64,000 bases of DNA from Fischerella sp. PCC 9431 (GTDB taxonomy: Bacteria; Cyanobacteriota; Cyanobacteriia; Cyanobacteriales; Nostocaceae), in NCBI RefSeq assembly GCF_000447295.1, contig NZ_KE650771.1, positions 4,745,451 through 4,809,450 on the forward strand. Reading direction: 5' to 3'. Of the stretch, positions 54,747 through 63,917 are shown one piece after another. The translations under genes were made by a program, and so were the position numbers. The notes beneath the pieces were generated by a model. The model was not told the origin of the DNA, ran no database searches, and worked only from the letters and a program-made list of their open reading frames with translations. Numbering within the stretch: position 1 is the first letter of the stretch; each line of letters starts with the position of its first letter.

Positions 54747-56285
54747 TTAACGAATCAAGTCGAAGGAAATATCGGTTACACCAGTGATGTTGGTGTTGCG
54801 ATCCATTTCATCGAGAATGGTGTTGACAACCCAGTTGAGGAGGTTGATACCACCTTGATAACCGATGGTAGAATAGCGATGTAAATGGTGGCGATCGAAG
54901 ATTGGATAACCAATCCGTACCATTGGGATCTTGGTATCACGCCACAGGTACTTACCGTAGGAGTTACCAACAAAGAAGTCTACAGGTTCAGTAAACAACA
55001 AGCTACGGAAATGCCACAGGTCTTTACCAAGCCAGATAGTCGCTTGCTTACCGAAGGGACTTTCATCAAGAATAGCTTGCAGTTCTTTCTTGAATACTTC
55101 GTCACCGTTGTGGCAAAGAATATGTACTGGTTCAGCACCCAATTCCAACAAGAAACTAACAACACTGATAATTAGGTCTGGTTCGCCATAGATTGCAAAC
55201 TTCTTGCCATGAATCCAAGCGTAGGAATCGGTCATCGCGTCAACTAAGCGACCGCGTTCGATTTCTAATTCTTGGGGAATGGGCTTACCAGTCAATTCTG
55301 ACAATGTCATCAGGAATTCATCTGTACCCTTGACACCAAAGGGACGCGAAACCTTAGTTTCTTGATTCCACTTAGTTTTAATGTATTCACGGGTCTTGGG
55401 AGTGGTGTAAGCTTGCAGAGCAATAGTAGCTTCGGCGTTGCAGGCTTCAGCAGCATCTTCTAACTTAGTACCACCTGGATACATTTCATATTCACCGTTA
55501 TTAGGTGAATCAAAGTAATCACTGGTATCAGAAAGAATTGTGTAGTCTATGTCCATCAAACCCAGCATCCGCTTGAGTTCGCGGTTGTTGCCTACGTAGG
55601 TATCAAAGCCAGGAATGAAGTTGATTTTACCGTTAGTTTTGTCTTTCTTCTTACCTTCACTCAGGTTAGATAGAATTCCCTTCATCATGTTGTCGTAACC
55701 AGTGATGTGGGAACCAACAAAGCTAGGGGTGTGAGCAAAAGGTACAGGAAAATCTTGGGGAATAGAACCAGCATTCTTAGCGTTGGTGATAAATGCACCC
55801 AAGTCATCACCGATAACCTCAGCCATACAAGTGGTGCAAACAGCAATCATCTTGGGCTTGTAAAGTGTATAAGCAACACTCATACCTTCAATCATGTTGT
55901 TTAAACCACCGAACACGGCTGCGTCTTCTGTCATAGAAGAAGAAACAGCAGAGCAAGGTTCTTTGTAGTGACGGCTGAGGTGAGTACGGAAATATGCAAC
56001 GCAACCTTGAGAACCTTGGACAAAGGGAAGAGTTCCTTCAAAGCCGAGGGCTGCAAACATTGCGCCTACTGGTTGGCAACCTTTGGCTGGGTTAACTGTT
56101 AGTGCTTCACGGGCAAAGTTCTTTTCACGATAGTCCCAACCTTTTGTCCACTCAGAAACCCGTTCTACTTCTGCGTCAGAATGTGCGCCTTCAAATTGTT
56201 CGTGCTTATTCTTGAAGAGTTCGGTATACTCTGGCTGTTTAAATAGGTCTACGTGGTCTACGATTTTGTCAGGATTCTGTGGCAT
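54747..56285 (-). CDS. nifK: Nitrogenase molybdenum-iron protein beta chain
   Basis: A 512-residue NifK. P-cluster ligands are C70 ([11 protein letters not shown]), C95 ([10 protein letters not shown]) and C153 ([12 protein letters not shown]). The C-terminal [33 protein letters not shown] is intact. It pairs with NifD to form the catalytic MoFe protein in the heterocyst cytoplasm. The start is ATG. It lies 151 bases after the nifD 3' end, so it depends on read-through from the nifHDK promoter once the element is excised. Confidence 0.97.
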   Translation of the reverse strand: MPQNPDKIVDHVDLFKQPEYTELFKNKHEQFEGAHSDAEVERVSEWTKGWDYREKNFAREALTVNPAKGCQPVGAMFAALGFEGTLPFVQGSQGCVAYFRTHLSRHYKEPCSAVSSSMTEDAAVFGGLNNMIEGMSVAYTLYKPKMIAVCTTCMAEVIGDDLGAFITNAKNAGSIPQDFPVPFAHTPSFVGSHITGYDNMMKGILSNLSEGKKKDKTNGKINFIPGFDTYVGNNRELKRMLGLMDIDYTILSDTSDYFDSPNNGEYEMYPGGTKLEDAAEACNAEATIALQAYTTPKTREYIKTKWNQETKVSRPFGVKGTDEFLMTLSELTGKPIPQELEIERGRLVDAMTDSYAWIHGKKFAIYGEPDLIISVVSFLLELGAEPVHILCHNGDEVFKKELQAILDESPFGKQATIWLGKDLWHFRSLLFTEPVDFFVGNSYGKYLWRDTKIPMVRIGYPIFDRHHLHRYSTIGYQGGINLLNWVVNTILDEMDRNTNITGVTDISFDLIR

Positions 56286-56436
56286 TTTTGTATCTCTTTT
56301 GCTTGCTGGGGTGGGTAATGGTATTTACAGATCGCAGACCAGGGATTGGTGATGGGAATCGGGGAATGGGAATTGGGGAAGAATTCTAACCTAATTCCTA
56401 ATCCCCACTCCCTAATCCCTAGTCCTCAGACTTTTT
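56286..56436. other. nifD-nifK intercistronic spacer with low-complexity DNA
   Basis: The spacer contains GGGATTGGTGATGGGAATCGGGG blocks and the near-complementary CCTAATCCCCACTCCCTAATCCC, which could fold into a long imperfect hairpin (about 56340-56425). This may tune the nifD to nifK transcript ratio or stability; that is speculation. Confidence 0.5.
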
Positions 56437-56574
56437 TTAGGCAACTTTAGCCTTAGCTTCTTTCTTGTTCCAAGGAGCATCAATTAATCCCCAAGTTGGG
56501 CTATTGAGTGCTATATCCATATCGCGAGCAAAGATGGCGAAACCGTCGTAACCGTGATAAGGACCGGAGTAATC
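56437..56574 (-). CDS. nifD: 3' fragment of nifD (interrupted by excision element)
   Basis: 45 codons plus stop encode [20 protein letters not shown] and continue to [10 protein letters not shown], the C-terminus of nitrogenase MoFe alpha chain. Reading further upstream the frame leaves nifD and hits a stop at 56596. The break falls in the 11-bp GGATTACTCCG, the recombination core of the nifD element known in Anabaena sp. PCC 7120. The 5' part of nifD must lie beyond 64000. Excision during heterocyst development would restore the full gene. Confidence 0.95.
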   Translation of the reverse strand, partial: DYSGPYHGYDGFAIFARDMDIALNSPTWGLIDAPWNKKEAKAKVA

Positions 56575-56575
56575 C
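56565..56575 (-). other. Recombination core site of the nifD element
   Basis: GGATTACTCCG on the minus strand is identical to the 11-bp direct repeat at which XisA recombines in Anabaena sp. PCC 7120 (from memory of that system). In frame it spells the Asp-Tyr-Ser codons of NifD. It marks one boundary of the element. Confidence 0.9.
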
Positions 56576-56623
56576 TTTTTGTGGTTTAATGGCTTTCAAC
56601 AGCTTAATGTTTGTAGTAAGCAG

Positions 56624-56654
56624 TGTTAATCATAAACATTGTTTACTGATGACA
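56624..56654 (+). promoter_or_regulatory. Paired TGT-N9-ACA sites upstream of xisA
   Basis: TGTTAATCATAAACA (56624-56638) and TGTTTACTGATGACA (56640-56654) are two adjacent matches to TGT-N9-ACA, the pattern described for BifA/NtcA binding upstream of xisA in Anabaena. They lie about 40-70 bases before the xisA ATG. A direct repeat TAGGCTAA follows at about 56667-56684. Confidence 0.6.
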
Positions 56655-56693
56655 AATAAATTTTTAGGCTAAATATAGGCTAATACCACAACG

Positions 56694-58112
56694 ATGCAAA
56701 ATCCGGATAAAGACAAGTATCAGCAAGCCTTTGCAGACTTAGAGCTACTGTCATCTACCGACGGCAGTTTTCTTGGCTCCAGTCTGCAAGCAAAGCAACA
56801 AAGGGAGCATATGAGAGCAAAAGTACTACAAGAGTTAGAGAAGGTAAATCTGCGTTTGAAGTCTGCAAAGACAAAAGTATCAATTCGGGAATCGAATGGA
56901 AGTCTGCAATTACGGGCGACGTTACCAATTAAACCGGGAGATAAGGACACAAAGGGAACTGGGAGAAAGCAATACAATCTCAGCTTGAATATTCCCGCCA
57001 ACTTGGATGGACTCAGGACAGCAGAGGAAGAAGCTTATGAATTAGGCAAATTAATTGCCCGTAAAACCTTTGAATGGAACGATAAATATTTAGGCAAAGA
57101 AGCTACGAAAAAAGATGTAAAAACCATAGGTGAGTTACTGGAAAAATTTGAGGACGAGTATTTTAAAACTCATAAACGCACAACCAAAAGCGAACATACA
57201 TTTTTCTATTATTTTTCCCGCACCCAGCGATACACTAATCCTCAAGATTTAGCAACTGCGGAAAATCTCATCAGTTCAATTGAACAAATAGATAAAGAAT
57301 GGGCTAGATATAATGCTGCCAGAGCCATATCTTCCTTTTGCCAGACATTCAATATAGAAATTGACTTGTCTAAATATGCCAAAATGCCTGATCGCAATTC
57401 CCGCAACATCCCTACAGATGCAGAAATCTTATCAGGAATTGCAAAATTTGAAGACTATTTAAATACAAGAGGCAATCAAGTTAATCAAGATGTGAAAGAT
57501 AGCTGGCAACTTTGGCGCTGGACATATGGAATGTTAGCAGTTTTTGGTTTACGTCCCAGAGAAATTTTTATCAACCCTGATATCGATTGGTGGTTAAATT
57601 CAGAAAATGTGGATTTGACATGGAAAGTTCATAAAGATTGTAAAACAGGTGAAAGACAAGCATTACCTTTACATAAAGAATGGATTGAAGAGTTTGATTT
57701 AAGAAACCCTAAATATTTAGAAATGTTGGCAACGGCAATTAGTAAAAAAGATAAAAATAATCATGCAGAAATAACAGCTTTAACACAACGAGTTAGTTGG
57801 TGGTTTCGCAAAATAGGCTTGGATTTCAAACCTTACGATTTACGCCACGCCTGGGCAATTCGAGCGCATATTTTAGGCATACCCATCAAAGCCGCAGCAG
57901 ATAATTTAGGACATAGTGTGCAAGTTCATACGCAAACCTATCAGCGTTGGTTTTCGTTAGATATGCGGAAGCTGGCGATTAATCAAGCGTTGACTAAGAG
58001 GAATGAGATTGAGGTTATTAGAGAGGATAATGCTAGATTGAGGATGGAGAATGAAAGGTTGAAGTTGGAGATTGAAAAGTTAAAAATGGAGTTAGTTTAT
58101 AAGCGAATTTAA
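56694..58112 (+). CDS. xisA: XisA site-specific tyrosine recombinase (nifD element excisase)
   Basis: A 472-residue integrase-fold protein. The catalytic box I arginine is in FGLRPREI (287/289), box II is YDLRHAW with R384 and a Tyr at 381 where most integrases have His, LGH gives H407 and the nucleophile is Y416 in TQTYQRW. The R-Y-R-Y pattern is a known feature of XisA/XisC. The last 35 residues form a coiled coil. It excises the element from nifD in developing heterocysts. The start is ATG. Its position beside the core site matches the Anabaena arrangement. Confidence 0.95.
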   Translation: MQNPDKDKYQQAFADLELLSSTDGSFLGSSLQAKQQREHMRAKVLQELEKVNLRLKSAKTKVSIRESNGSLQLRATLPIKPGDKDTKGTGRKQYNLSLNIPANLDGLRTAEEEAYELGKLIARKTFEWNDKYLGKEATKKDVKTIGELLEKFEDEYFKTHKRTTKSEHTFFYYFSRTQRYTNPQDLATAENLISSIEQIDKEWARYNAARAISSFCQTFNIEIDLSKYAKMPDRNSRNIPTDAEILSGIAKFEDYLNTRGNQVNQDVKDSWQLWRWTYGMLAVFGLRPREIFINPDIDWWLNSENVDLTWKVHKDCKTGERQALPLHKEWIEEFDLRNPKYLEMLATAISKKDKNNHAEITALTQRVSWWFRKIGLDFKPYDLRHAWAIRAHILGIPIKAAADNLGHSVQVHTQTYQRWFSLDMRKLAINQALTKRNEIEVIREDNARLRMENERLKLEIEKLKMELVYKRI

Positions 58113-58345
58113 TAATTGATAATGTGTAATTAATAGATGCTTGTGAGTGTGTTTTTTAATTTTTGAAAAGCTATCTTTTGACAAGCTAGATGAGTTCAAT
58201 AGTCTCGCTTCTGTAAACAAATGCGTGTATCTAAATTCTAAATTCAGCCAACTCACTACAAATTAAGTAGACTTACGGTGTTAATTTGGTAACAATGCTA
58301 ATTATAATTTTTAAAACAGAATTTAATAATTTTAAGGAAGCATTG

Positions 58346-60158
58346 ATGAATCAGATTATTGAATCTTATCTAAGAGATTTTTGTAAAGAGTATGGTTTAG
58401 AAGACTTAAAGAAAGACAAAGCATTTGAGTATTTTGTAAATTTTTGTATTGTTTCAAGGTTACACTCAGAAAGATTTAGCATCGAGGATATCAGTATTGG
58501 TGGCGGAGGGGATAACAGTATTGATGGACTAGCTATCATGGTTAATGAAAATTTAGCTTCTTCTACTGAAGAAATAAATGATTTTAAAAAAAGCATTAAA
58601 TAGGCTGGATGCAAAATTCGTTTTTATACAGACAAAAACATCCAGTAAATTTGATTTAGGACATATAAGTAAGTTTATTCATGGTGTGAGAGACTTTTTC
58701 AAAGATAAGCCATCTAGAGCTACAGGTCAGGAAATTAAAGATTTGATAGAATTAAAAAAACATATTTATTCTTTAAGTGTGTATATGGAAGAAAATCCAG
58801 TTTGTCATATGTATTATGTTACTACTGGAAAATGGGAACAAGATGAAAATTTACTAAGTATTATTAATGATGGGATTGAAGATTTGAAAAAGACTGGCTT
58901 ATTTTCTCCTGGACATGAAGGAGTAAAGTTTATTGCAGTTGATGCAGAATATCTGCAAAACATGTACAAGGAGATACGCAATAAGATCACGAGAGAAATT
59001 AACTTTGAGAGGCACACTATATTGCCACAGATAGACAAAGTTCAAGAAGCATATATTGGTATTTTACCTTGTAAAGAATATTTGAAACTTATATCTAGTA
59101 CAGATGGTACACTACAAAAAAGTTTATTTTATGATAATGTCAGAGACTTTCAGGGCGATAATATTGTTAACTCTGAAATTAATGAAACTATTAAAAATCA
59201 AGAAAGAAGAGATAGTTTTGTTATGTTAAACAATGGAGTAACTATCGTTGCTAAGTCAATCAATAAAACAGGTACATACTTTAAAATAAAAGATTATCAA
59301 ATAGTTAACGGATGCCAAACAAGTCATATCTTATATAAAAATAAAGATTTGTTAGATGAAAAAATCTATTTGCCAATAAAGTTAATTATTACAGGAGATG
59401 AAGAGATAACAAATCAGATTATTAGAGCAACTAATAGGCAAACAGAGGTGAAACCAGAAGCTTTTTGGTCATTACAACCATTCAATAAAAAGCTTGAAGA
59501 ATTTTATGAAAGCTTTAATAATGATGAAGAACGTAAACATCGCTTATTTTATGAAAGAAGATCAAAGCAGTACAATAGCTCTAACTCAATTGTTGATAAC
59601 GATAAAGTAATTTCGACTGCTATTCAAGTTAAGTGTTTTCTTGCCATGTTCCTTAATGAACCACACAGTAGCTCATGTAGATACTATGGTGAACTTCTGA
59701 AAAATAATACCCGGAGAATTTTTGTAGAAAATCATAGCTTTTATCCCTACTATTTAAGTACTTATACATTTTATAGATTAGAAAATTTAATAAAGACCAA
59801 TAATTTAAATCAGTTTTACAAACGCTTTAAGTATCAAATTATTATGCTCTTCAGGATACTAGCATTATCTGATTCAAAGCTTGATGCTGATTTTATTAAT
59901 AATAAGGAAAACGAAAAAAGATTTGTTCAATTACAACAAATATTACGCAATGAAGAGCATAGTTTAATTTTATTTAAGCAATCAATAGATGTTCTAGATA
60001 AAGTACTAGAAAATTATAAGAGTGGAAAATCTGCTTTTAATAGTCTCCCAGAAAGACTTAAAGCGTTTACTAATGATTTGATAGAATTTACACAACAGTA
60101 TAAACAAAACAAAAATTCTAAACCATTTAATAAACCTGTATTAAAACTAAAAACCTAA
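58346..60158 (+). CDS. AIPR-family abortive-infection protein, frameshifted at A7
   Basis: Two overlapping frames read as one protein. The first runs from ATG 58346 (AAGGAAG upstream) to a stop at 58601-58603; the second carries on to 60158. Removing one A from the AAAAAAA run near 58588 joins them as INDFKKALNRLDAKFVFIQTKTS. The joined protein (about 600 residues) has the AIPR features: GGGGDNSIDGLAI, FVFIQTKTS, SFVMLNNGVTIVAKS and YQIVNGCQTSHILY. AIPR proteins are linked to phage abortive infection. It may be a pseudogene, or be rescued by slippage at the homopolymer. Very AT-rich relative to the nif genes. Confidence 0.8.
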
Positions 60159-60378
60159 TAATAGGGAACGTGAATATCTGTCCTGAAAAACTAAAATTAT
60201 AAGTAATTAAAGTGAAAGAGGTTTTCATCCCGATTTGCAAGACTATTTGGTGAAATTGAATAATATTTGATATTAAATATAAGATGATGAGGTTGAAAAA
60301 ATGATCGCCTCAATATATGCTGGAGTAAAAGAGAAAGTATTTCAACAAGCGATCGCTCGTTGATCATTACGTATGGTA
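60159..60378. other. Spacer between AIPR gene and insertion sequence
   Basis: No supported gene. A short frame (60301-60363, starting MIASIYAGVKEKVFQQ) stops before the insertion sequence and may be a remnant of a gene cut by it. Confidence 0.3.
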
Positions 60379-61518
60379 ATACCAATTCACGAAAAATTTG
60401 ATTCAAATAAAGCATCAAGAATAAAATCCCACCCTGTTATAGAAGCAACAATTGATGTGTTTAATTTCTCCAAACGCTTCCAGATAAATTGTCTTAATTC
60501 ATCCAACGTTCCAAAACTTTCCCACGCCAAATATCTTTTAACTTCTTCCCACAATCGCTCAATTGGATTAACTTGCGGTGTATGTGGAGGTTGAAATAAC
60601 AAAATTATATTCTCTGGTATCTGAAGATGTTGACTAAAATGAAAAGCACCATTGTCTAACTGAATAATATGTATATCTTGGGTATAATTAGCAGAGAATT
60701 TTTCTAAAAAAATCTGAAAACAAGCCGCATTTAAATGAGAAAACTCCCAAATAAAATATTCTCCCGTTAACGGTTCTACTAATCCGTATAAATAAAAATT
60801 CTCCCGTTTCCATTGCATGATACCGATAGGTTTAGTCCCAAAGTTGGTAATTAATCTACCCGCTTCAGTCTTTAACCCCACACGGCTTTCATCTTCGCAC
60901 CAGTATCTAATTCTTCTTTGCTTATCTATTGGTGGTATAACATATTTCTTAATTACTTCTATGTATTGTGGAAGTTTTTTTTAAACTCCTCTTCCGCTTC
61001 TGGTTGGTGTTTAATACTTACTGCACGCGGTACTTTTAGCTTCGCTTTCATTCGATAACGCACTGTATCGCGTACTACTTTGTATGACGCTCTCACACCT
61101 TGGACTGCTTTTAACCATGTTCGGATTTCTTCATAACTTTTAAATCCCTGGGGGTCTTCTAGTTCCTTTGAAAGTTGCTCTCGAACATCTGTGTTAATAA
61201 TTGGTGGTCGCCCTGAACCTTTTTTTCTTGATACCAGAGTGTCAATTCCCGATTCTGCATAAGCCTTTAACCACCTTTGCACTGTGGCACTTCCTCTTCC
61301 CAACACTACTGCCAAATCTTGGATTGTCTTTACCTGCTGTATTTTCAGTAAATACAATGCTTGAATACGTTCTTTCCCTAATACGGTTTTTTGTTTTTTC
61401 AGCAGTTCACGTAATTCTTCTGCTGACTCTTTTATTTTTACTTTCGTGACTCCAGCCATGAACTTCTGCTCATATTTCTGATTTAACTATTTTTATCATT
61501 TTTTTAGTGAAATGGTAT
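60379..61518. mobile_element. IS630-family insertion sequence
   Basis: Bounded by about 23-bp imperfect inverted repeats: ATACCAATTCACGAAAAA at 60379 and, read from the other end at 61518, ATACCATTTCACTAAAAA. It contains a two-frame DDE transposase on the minus strand. A TA lies just outside the left end; the right flank reads CA, so a TA target duplication is not clear. Length is 1140 bp. It is inserted inside the nifD element. Confidence 0.85.
60387..61459 (-). CDS. IS630-family transposase, expressed by -1 frameshift
   Basis: The first frame (61459 to a stop at 60959) holds the helix-turn-helix part (LAVVLGRGSATVQRWLKAYAESG, GSGRPPI). The second frame supplies the catalytic part, with the first Asp in YWCEDESRVG, the second in IIQLDNGAFH and the Glu in NPIERLWEEVKRYL. 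They join at TTTAAAAAAAAC (about 60978-60990) by re-reading one A, the -1 slippage used by many IS630 elements. The reconstructed enzyme is about 355 residues, normal for the family. The stop codon lies inside the left inverted repeat. Confidence 0.88.
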
Positions 61519-61733
61519 CACTCGTGCGATCGCATCAAGATGCTTGCTGAAGTCGAAACGGAAGATGATCCTGATGGTGAAGAAGAACTGACTGAATAGT
61601 TTTATTTTGGCGATCACCTTACTGTTAGGGATGAAGTCATGCGATCGCTTACACTAGGTTTGTACATTCGTGACCCAAAGACTGCTTTAGCTTTCCCAGA
61701 CTGAGGCACAAAGACAAATCGTATCTTTGCTTA
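61519..61733. other. Spacer with a possible C-terminal gene remnant
   Basis: One frame up to about 61597 reads CDRIKMLAEVETEDDPDGEE and stops, resembling the tail of a gene whose 5' part was lost when the insertion sequence arrived. A second open stretch, LSQTEAQRQIVSLLND, overlaps the start of the methyltransferase gene. Neither can be assigned. Confidence 0.35.
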
Positions 61734-63917
61734 ATGACTAACTCTTTTCAACTTCAACTGTTCAACTCCAGTTCTGATGATTTTCCCAAAATTGTTACAG
61801 AAAGAACAGGTAGTTTTATTGATAATATGAAATTACCAATTCATCGGTGGTTTCGTTACTCGGCTGGTTTCTCTGCGGCTTGGGTTGAGCAATTAATTAA
61901 AGAATTAGAACCGCAAACTATTCTTGATCCATTTGCAGGTTCTGGTACTGCTTGTATTGTGGCTGATCAGTTAGGTGTTACTTCTTACGGTGTTGAAGCA
62001 CATCCTTTTGTTTATCGATTGGCTAAAGGAAAGCTTTCATGGAATGTTGATAGCTATGATTTTTTGGTAGCAATAAATGAAATTAAAGATTTTGCAGCTA
62101 ATTTAAAACTAAAATTACCTGAAAATATTCCCGCCTTATTAAGCAAGTGTTATACGGAAGTAACACTAATAAATCTCTTAAAAATAAAGCAAGCATATTT
62201 AGAAATTGCTCCAAACTTATCTGAAGATTTACAATCTCTAATTTTTTTGGCAGTTTGCGCTATTTTACGCTCATCCAGTCATGTAGGTACGGCACAATGG
62301 CAATATATTCTCCCAAATAAACGAAAAGTCAAAATTTATGAACCTTTTGATGCACTAGATAAGCAAGTTTCTCTTATGCGAGAAGATATGCTTTATATGC
62401 AGTCTCTTAATAAAGTCAGCCGAGCTAACCTGATTCAAGGAGATGCGAGAAATTTAGTAGGTGTTCCAGATAAATCCATTGATTTAGTTATCACATCTCC
62501 ACCCTATGCAAATAATTATGATTATGCAGATGCAACACGTCTCGAAATGACTTTTTGGGGTGAAGTTAATTCCTGGGGAGATTTACATGAGACAGTGCGT
62601 AAATTTTTAATTCGCTCCAGTTCACAACACGTTTCTAAAGAGAAACTTAGCTTAGATGCTCTGATAGCTGAATCTGTTATTGAACCAATCAAAGATGAAC
62701 TAATACCTGTTTGTAAAGAGTTAGAAGAAGTTCGAGCGACTAAGGGTGGAAATAAAGCATATCATACAATGATTGCTGCTTACTTTGCTGACATGGCAAA
62801 CGTATTCCACGCTCTGCGTCAAGTTACAACAGATAATTGTCAAGTTTGTATTGTAGTGGGAGATTCAGCACCTTATGGTGTATATGTTCCTGTTGAGAAG
62901 TGGTTAGGTAAATTAGCGATCGCAGCAGGTTTTGATTGTTGGTCTTTTGAACAGATTAGACAACGGAATGTCAAGTGGAAAAATCGAAAACATGATGTTC
63001 CACTCCACGAAGGAAGACTTTGGATAGAAAGCAAAATTATGGCACAGTCACCATCACATAAATTCGGTCAAGCACTAGGAAAACTCCTTGAAGATATTGT
63101 ACTTGATGATATTCTTAAACCTCGACTACAGCAGTTTGCCCAAACTAAAAACTATTATCTTGATTCACAAAAAGCGCGTCCAGCAAGGACAGGAAAAAAG
63201 GTTACATGGGAAGACAAGTATGGCAATAAACATGATTTAGATTTTGTTATCGAGGTTGATGGTACAGATGAAAAACTTGGTAGACCAGTTGCATTTATTG
63301 AGTCAGCATGGCGGAGATATACAAAACACTCCAAGAACAAAGCTCAAGAAATACAAGGGGCTATATTACCAATTATTGAACTTCATCATCTGTCAGCACC
63401 ATTTTATGGGGTAGTGTTAGCTGGAGATTTTACAAAACCAGCACTAGAACAACTAAAAAATAATGGCTTTGCAGTTATTTATATTCCTTATAAAGATGTA
63501 GTTTCAGCATTCAAATCAATTGATTTTGATGTTGCCTTTGATGAAGATACTCCGGATGAAATTTATTCAACAGCATCAAAGAAATTAGCAAGTCTTAGTA
63601 GTTCAGACAAAGAGAAACTTAGACAGGCTCTAATGCAAGTTTCTCAAAAAGAAGTAGACACTTTTATGACAACACTCAGAAACTGTCTTGAGCGTTACAT
63701 TACTAAAATAGTTATCATGCCACTTTTCGGAGTGAGATATGAGTTTGAGAGTATTGATAATGCCCTTCAAGAGTTAAATACACTTGATATTGAAAACCCT
63801 GGTGGTAAATTTGAAAGGTTTGAAGTTATTGTTGACTACAACAACAATGATACGATTCGGGCAACCTTCCAAAATAAAAATTTACTTGCAGATTTCCTAA
63901 GAAAGTTAGAAGATTAA
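61734..63917 (+). CDS. DNA methyltransferase with fused C-terminal nuclease-like domain
   Basis: A 727-residue protein. Motif I is DPFAGSGT (65-72) and the catalytic motif IV is SPPY (255-258), so it is an amino-methyltransferase (N4-C or N6-A) with the I-before-IV order and a long insertion that may recognise DNA. Residues about 490-545 look like a PD-(D/E)XK nuclease core: DLDFVIEVDG with D501/D503 and AFIESAWRRYTKHSKNKAQE with E523. If so, this is a single-chain restriction-modification enzyme. No separate restriction or specificity gene is seen before the window end. The start is ATG. Confidence 0.75.
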   Translation: MTNSFQLQLFNSSSDDFPKIVTERTGSFIDNMKLPIHRWFRYSAGFSAAWVEQLIKELEPQTILDPFAGSGTACIVADQLGVTSYGVEAHPFVYRLAKGKLSWNVDSYDFLVAINEIKDFAANLKLKLPENIPALLSKCYTEVTLINLLKIKQAYLEIAPNLSEDLQSLIFLAVCAILRSSSHVGTAQWQYILPNKRKVKIYEPFDALDKQVSLMREDMLYMQSLNKVSRANLIQGDARNLVGVPDKSIDLVITSPPYANNYDYADATRLEMTFWGEVNSWGDLHETVRKFLIRSSSQHVSKEKLSLDALIAESVIEPIKDELIPVCKELEEVRATKGGNKAYHTMIAAYFADMANVFHALRQVTTDNCQVCIVVGDSAPYGVYVPVEKWLGKLAIAAGFDCWSFEQIRQRNVKWKNRKHDVPLHEGRLWIESKIMAQSPSHKFGQALGKLLEDIVLDDILKPRLQQFAQTKNYYLDSQKARPARTGKKVTWEDKYGNKHDLDFVIEVDGTDEKLGRPVAFIESAWRRYTKHSKNKAQEIQGAILPIIELHHLSAPFYGVVLAGDFTKPALEQLKNNGFAVIYIPYKDVVSAFKSIDFDVAFDEDTPDEIYSTASKKLASLSSSDKEKLRQALMQVSQKEVDTFMTTLRNCLERYITKIVIMPLFGVRYEFESIDNALQELNTLDIENPGGKFERFEVIVDYNNNDTIRATFQNKNLLADFLRKLED

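Noticed and set aside
60373-60594. 73-residue + strand frame at the insertion-sequence end
   Set aside because: Antisense of the transposase catalytic region and inverted repeat.
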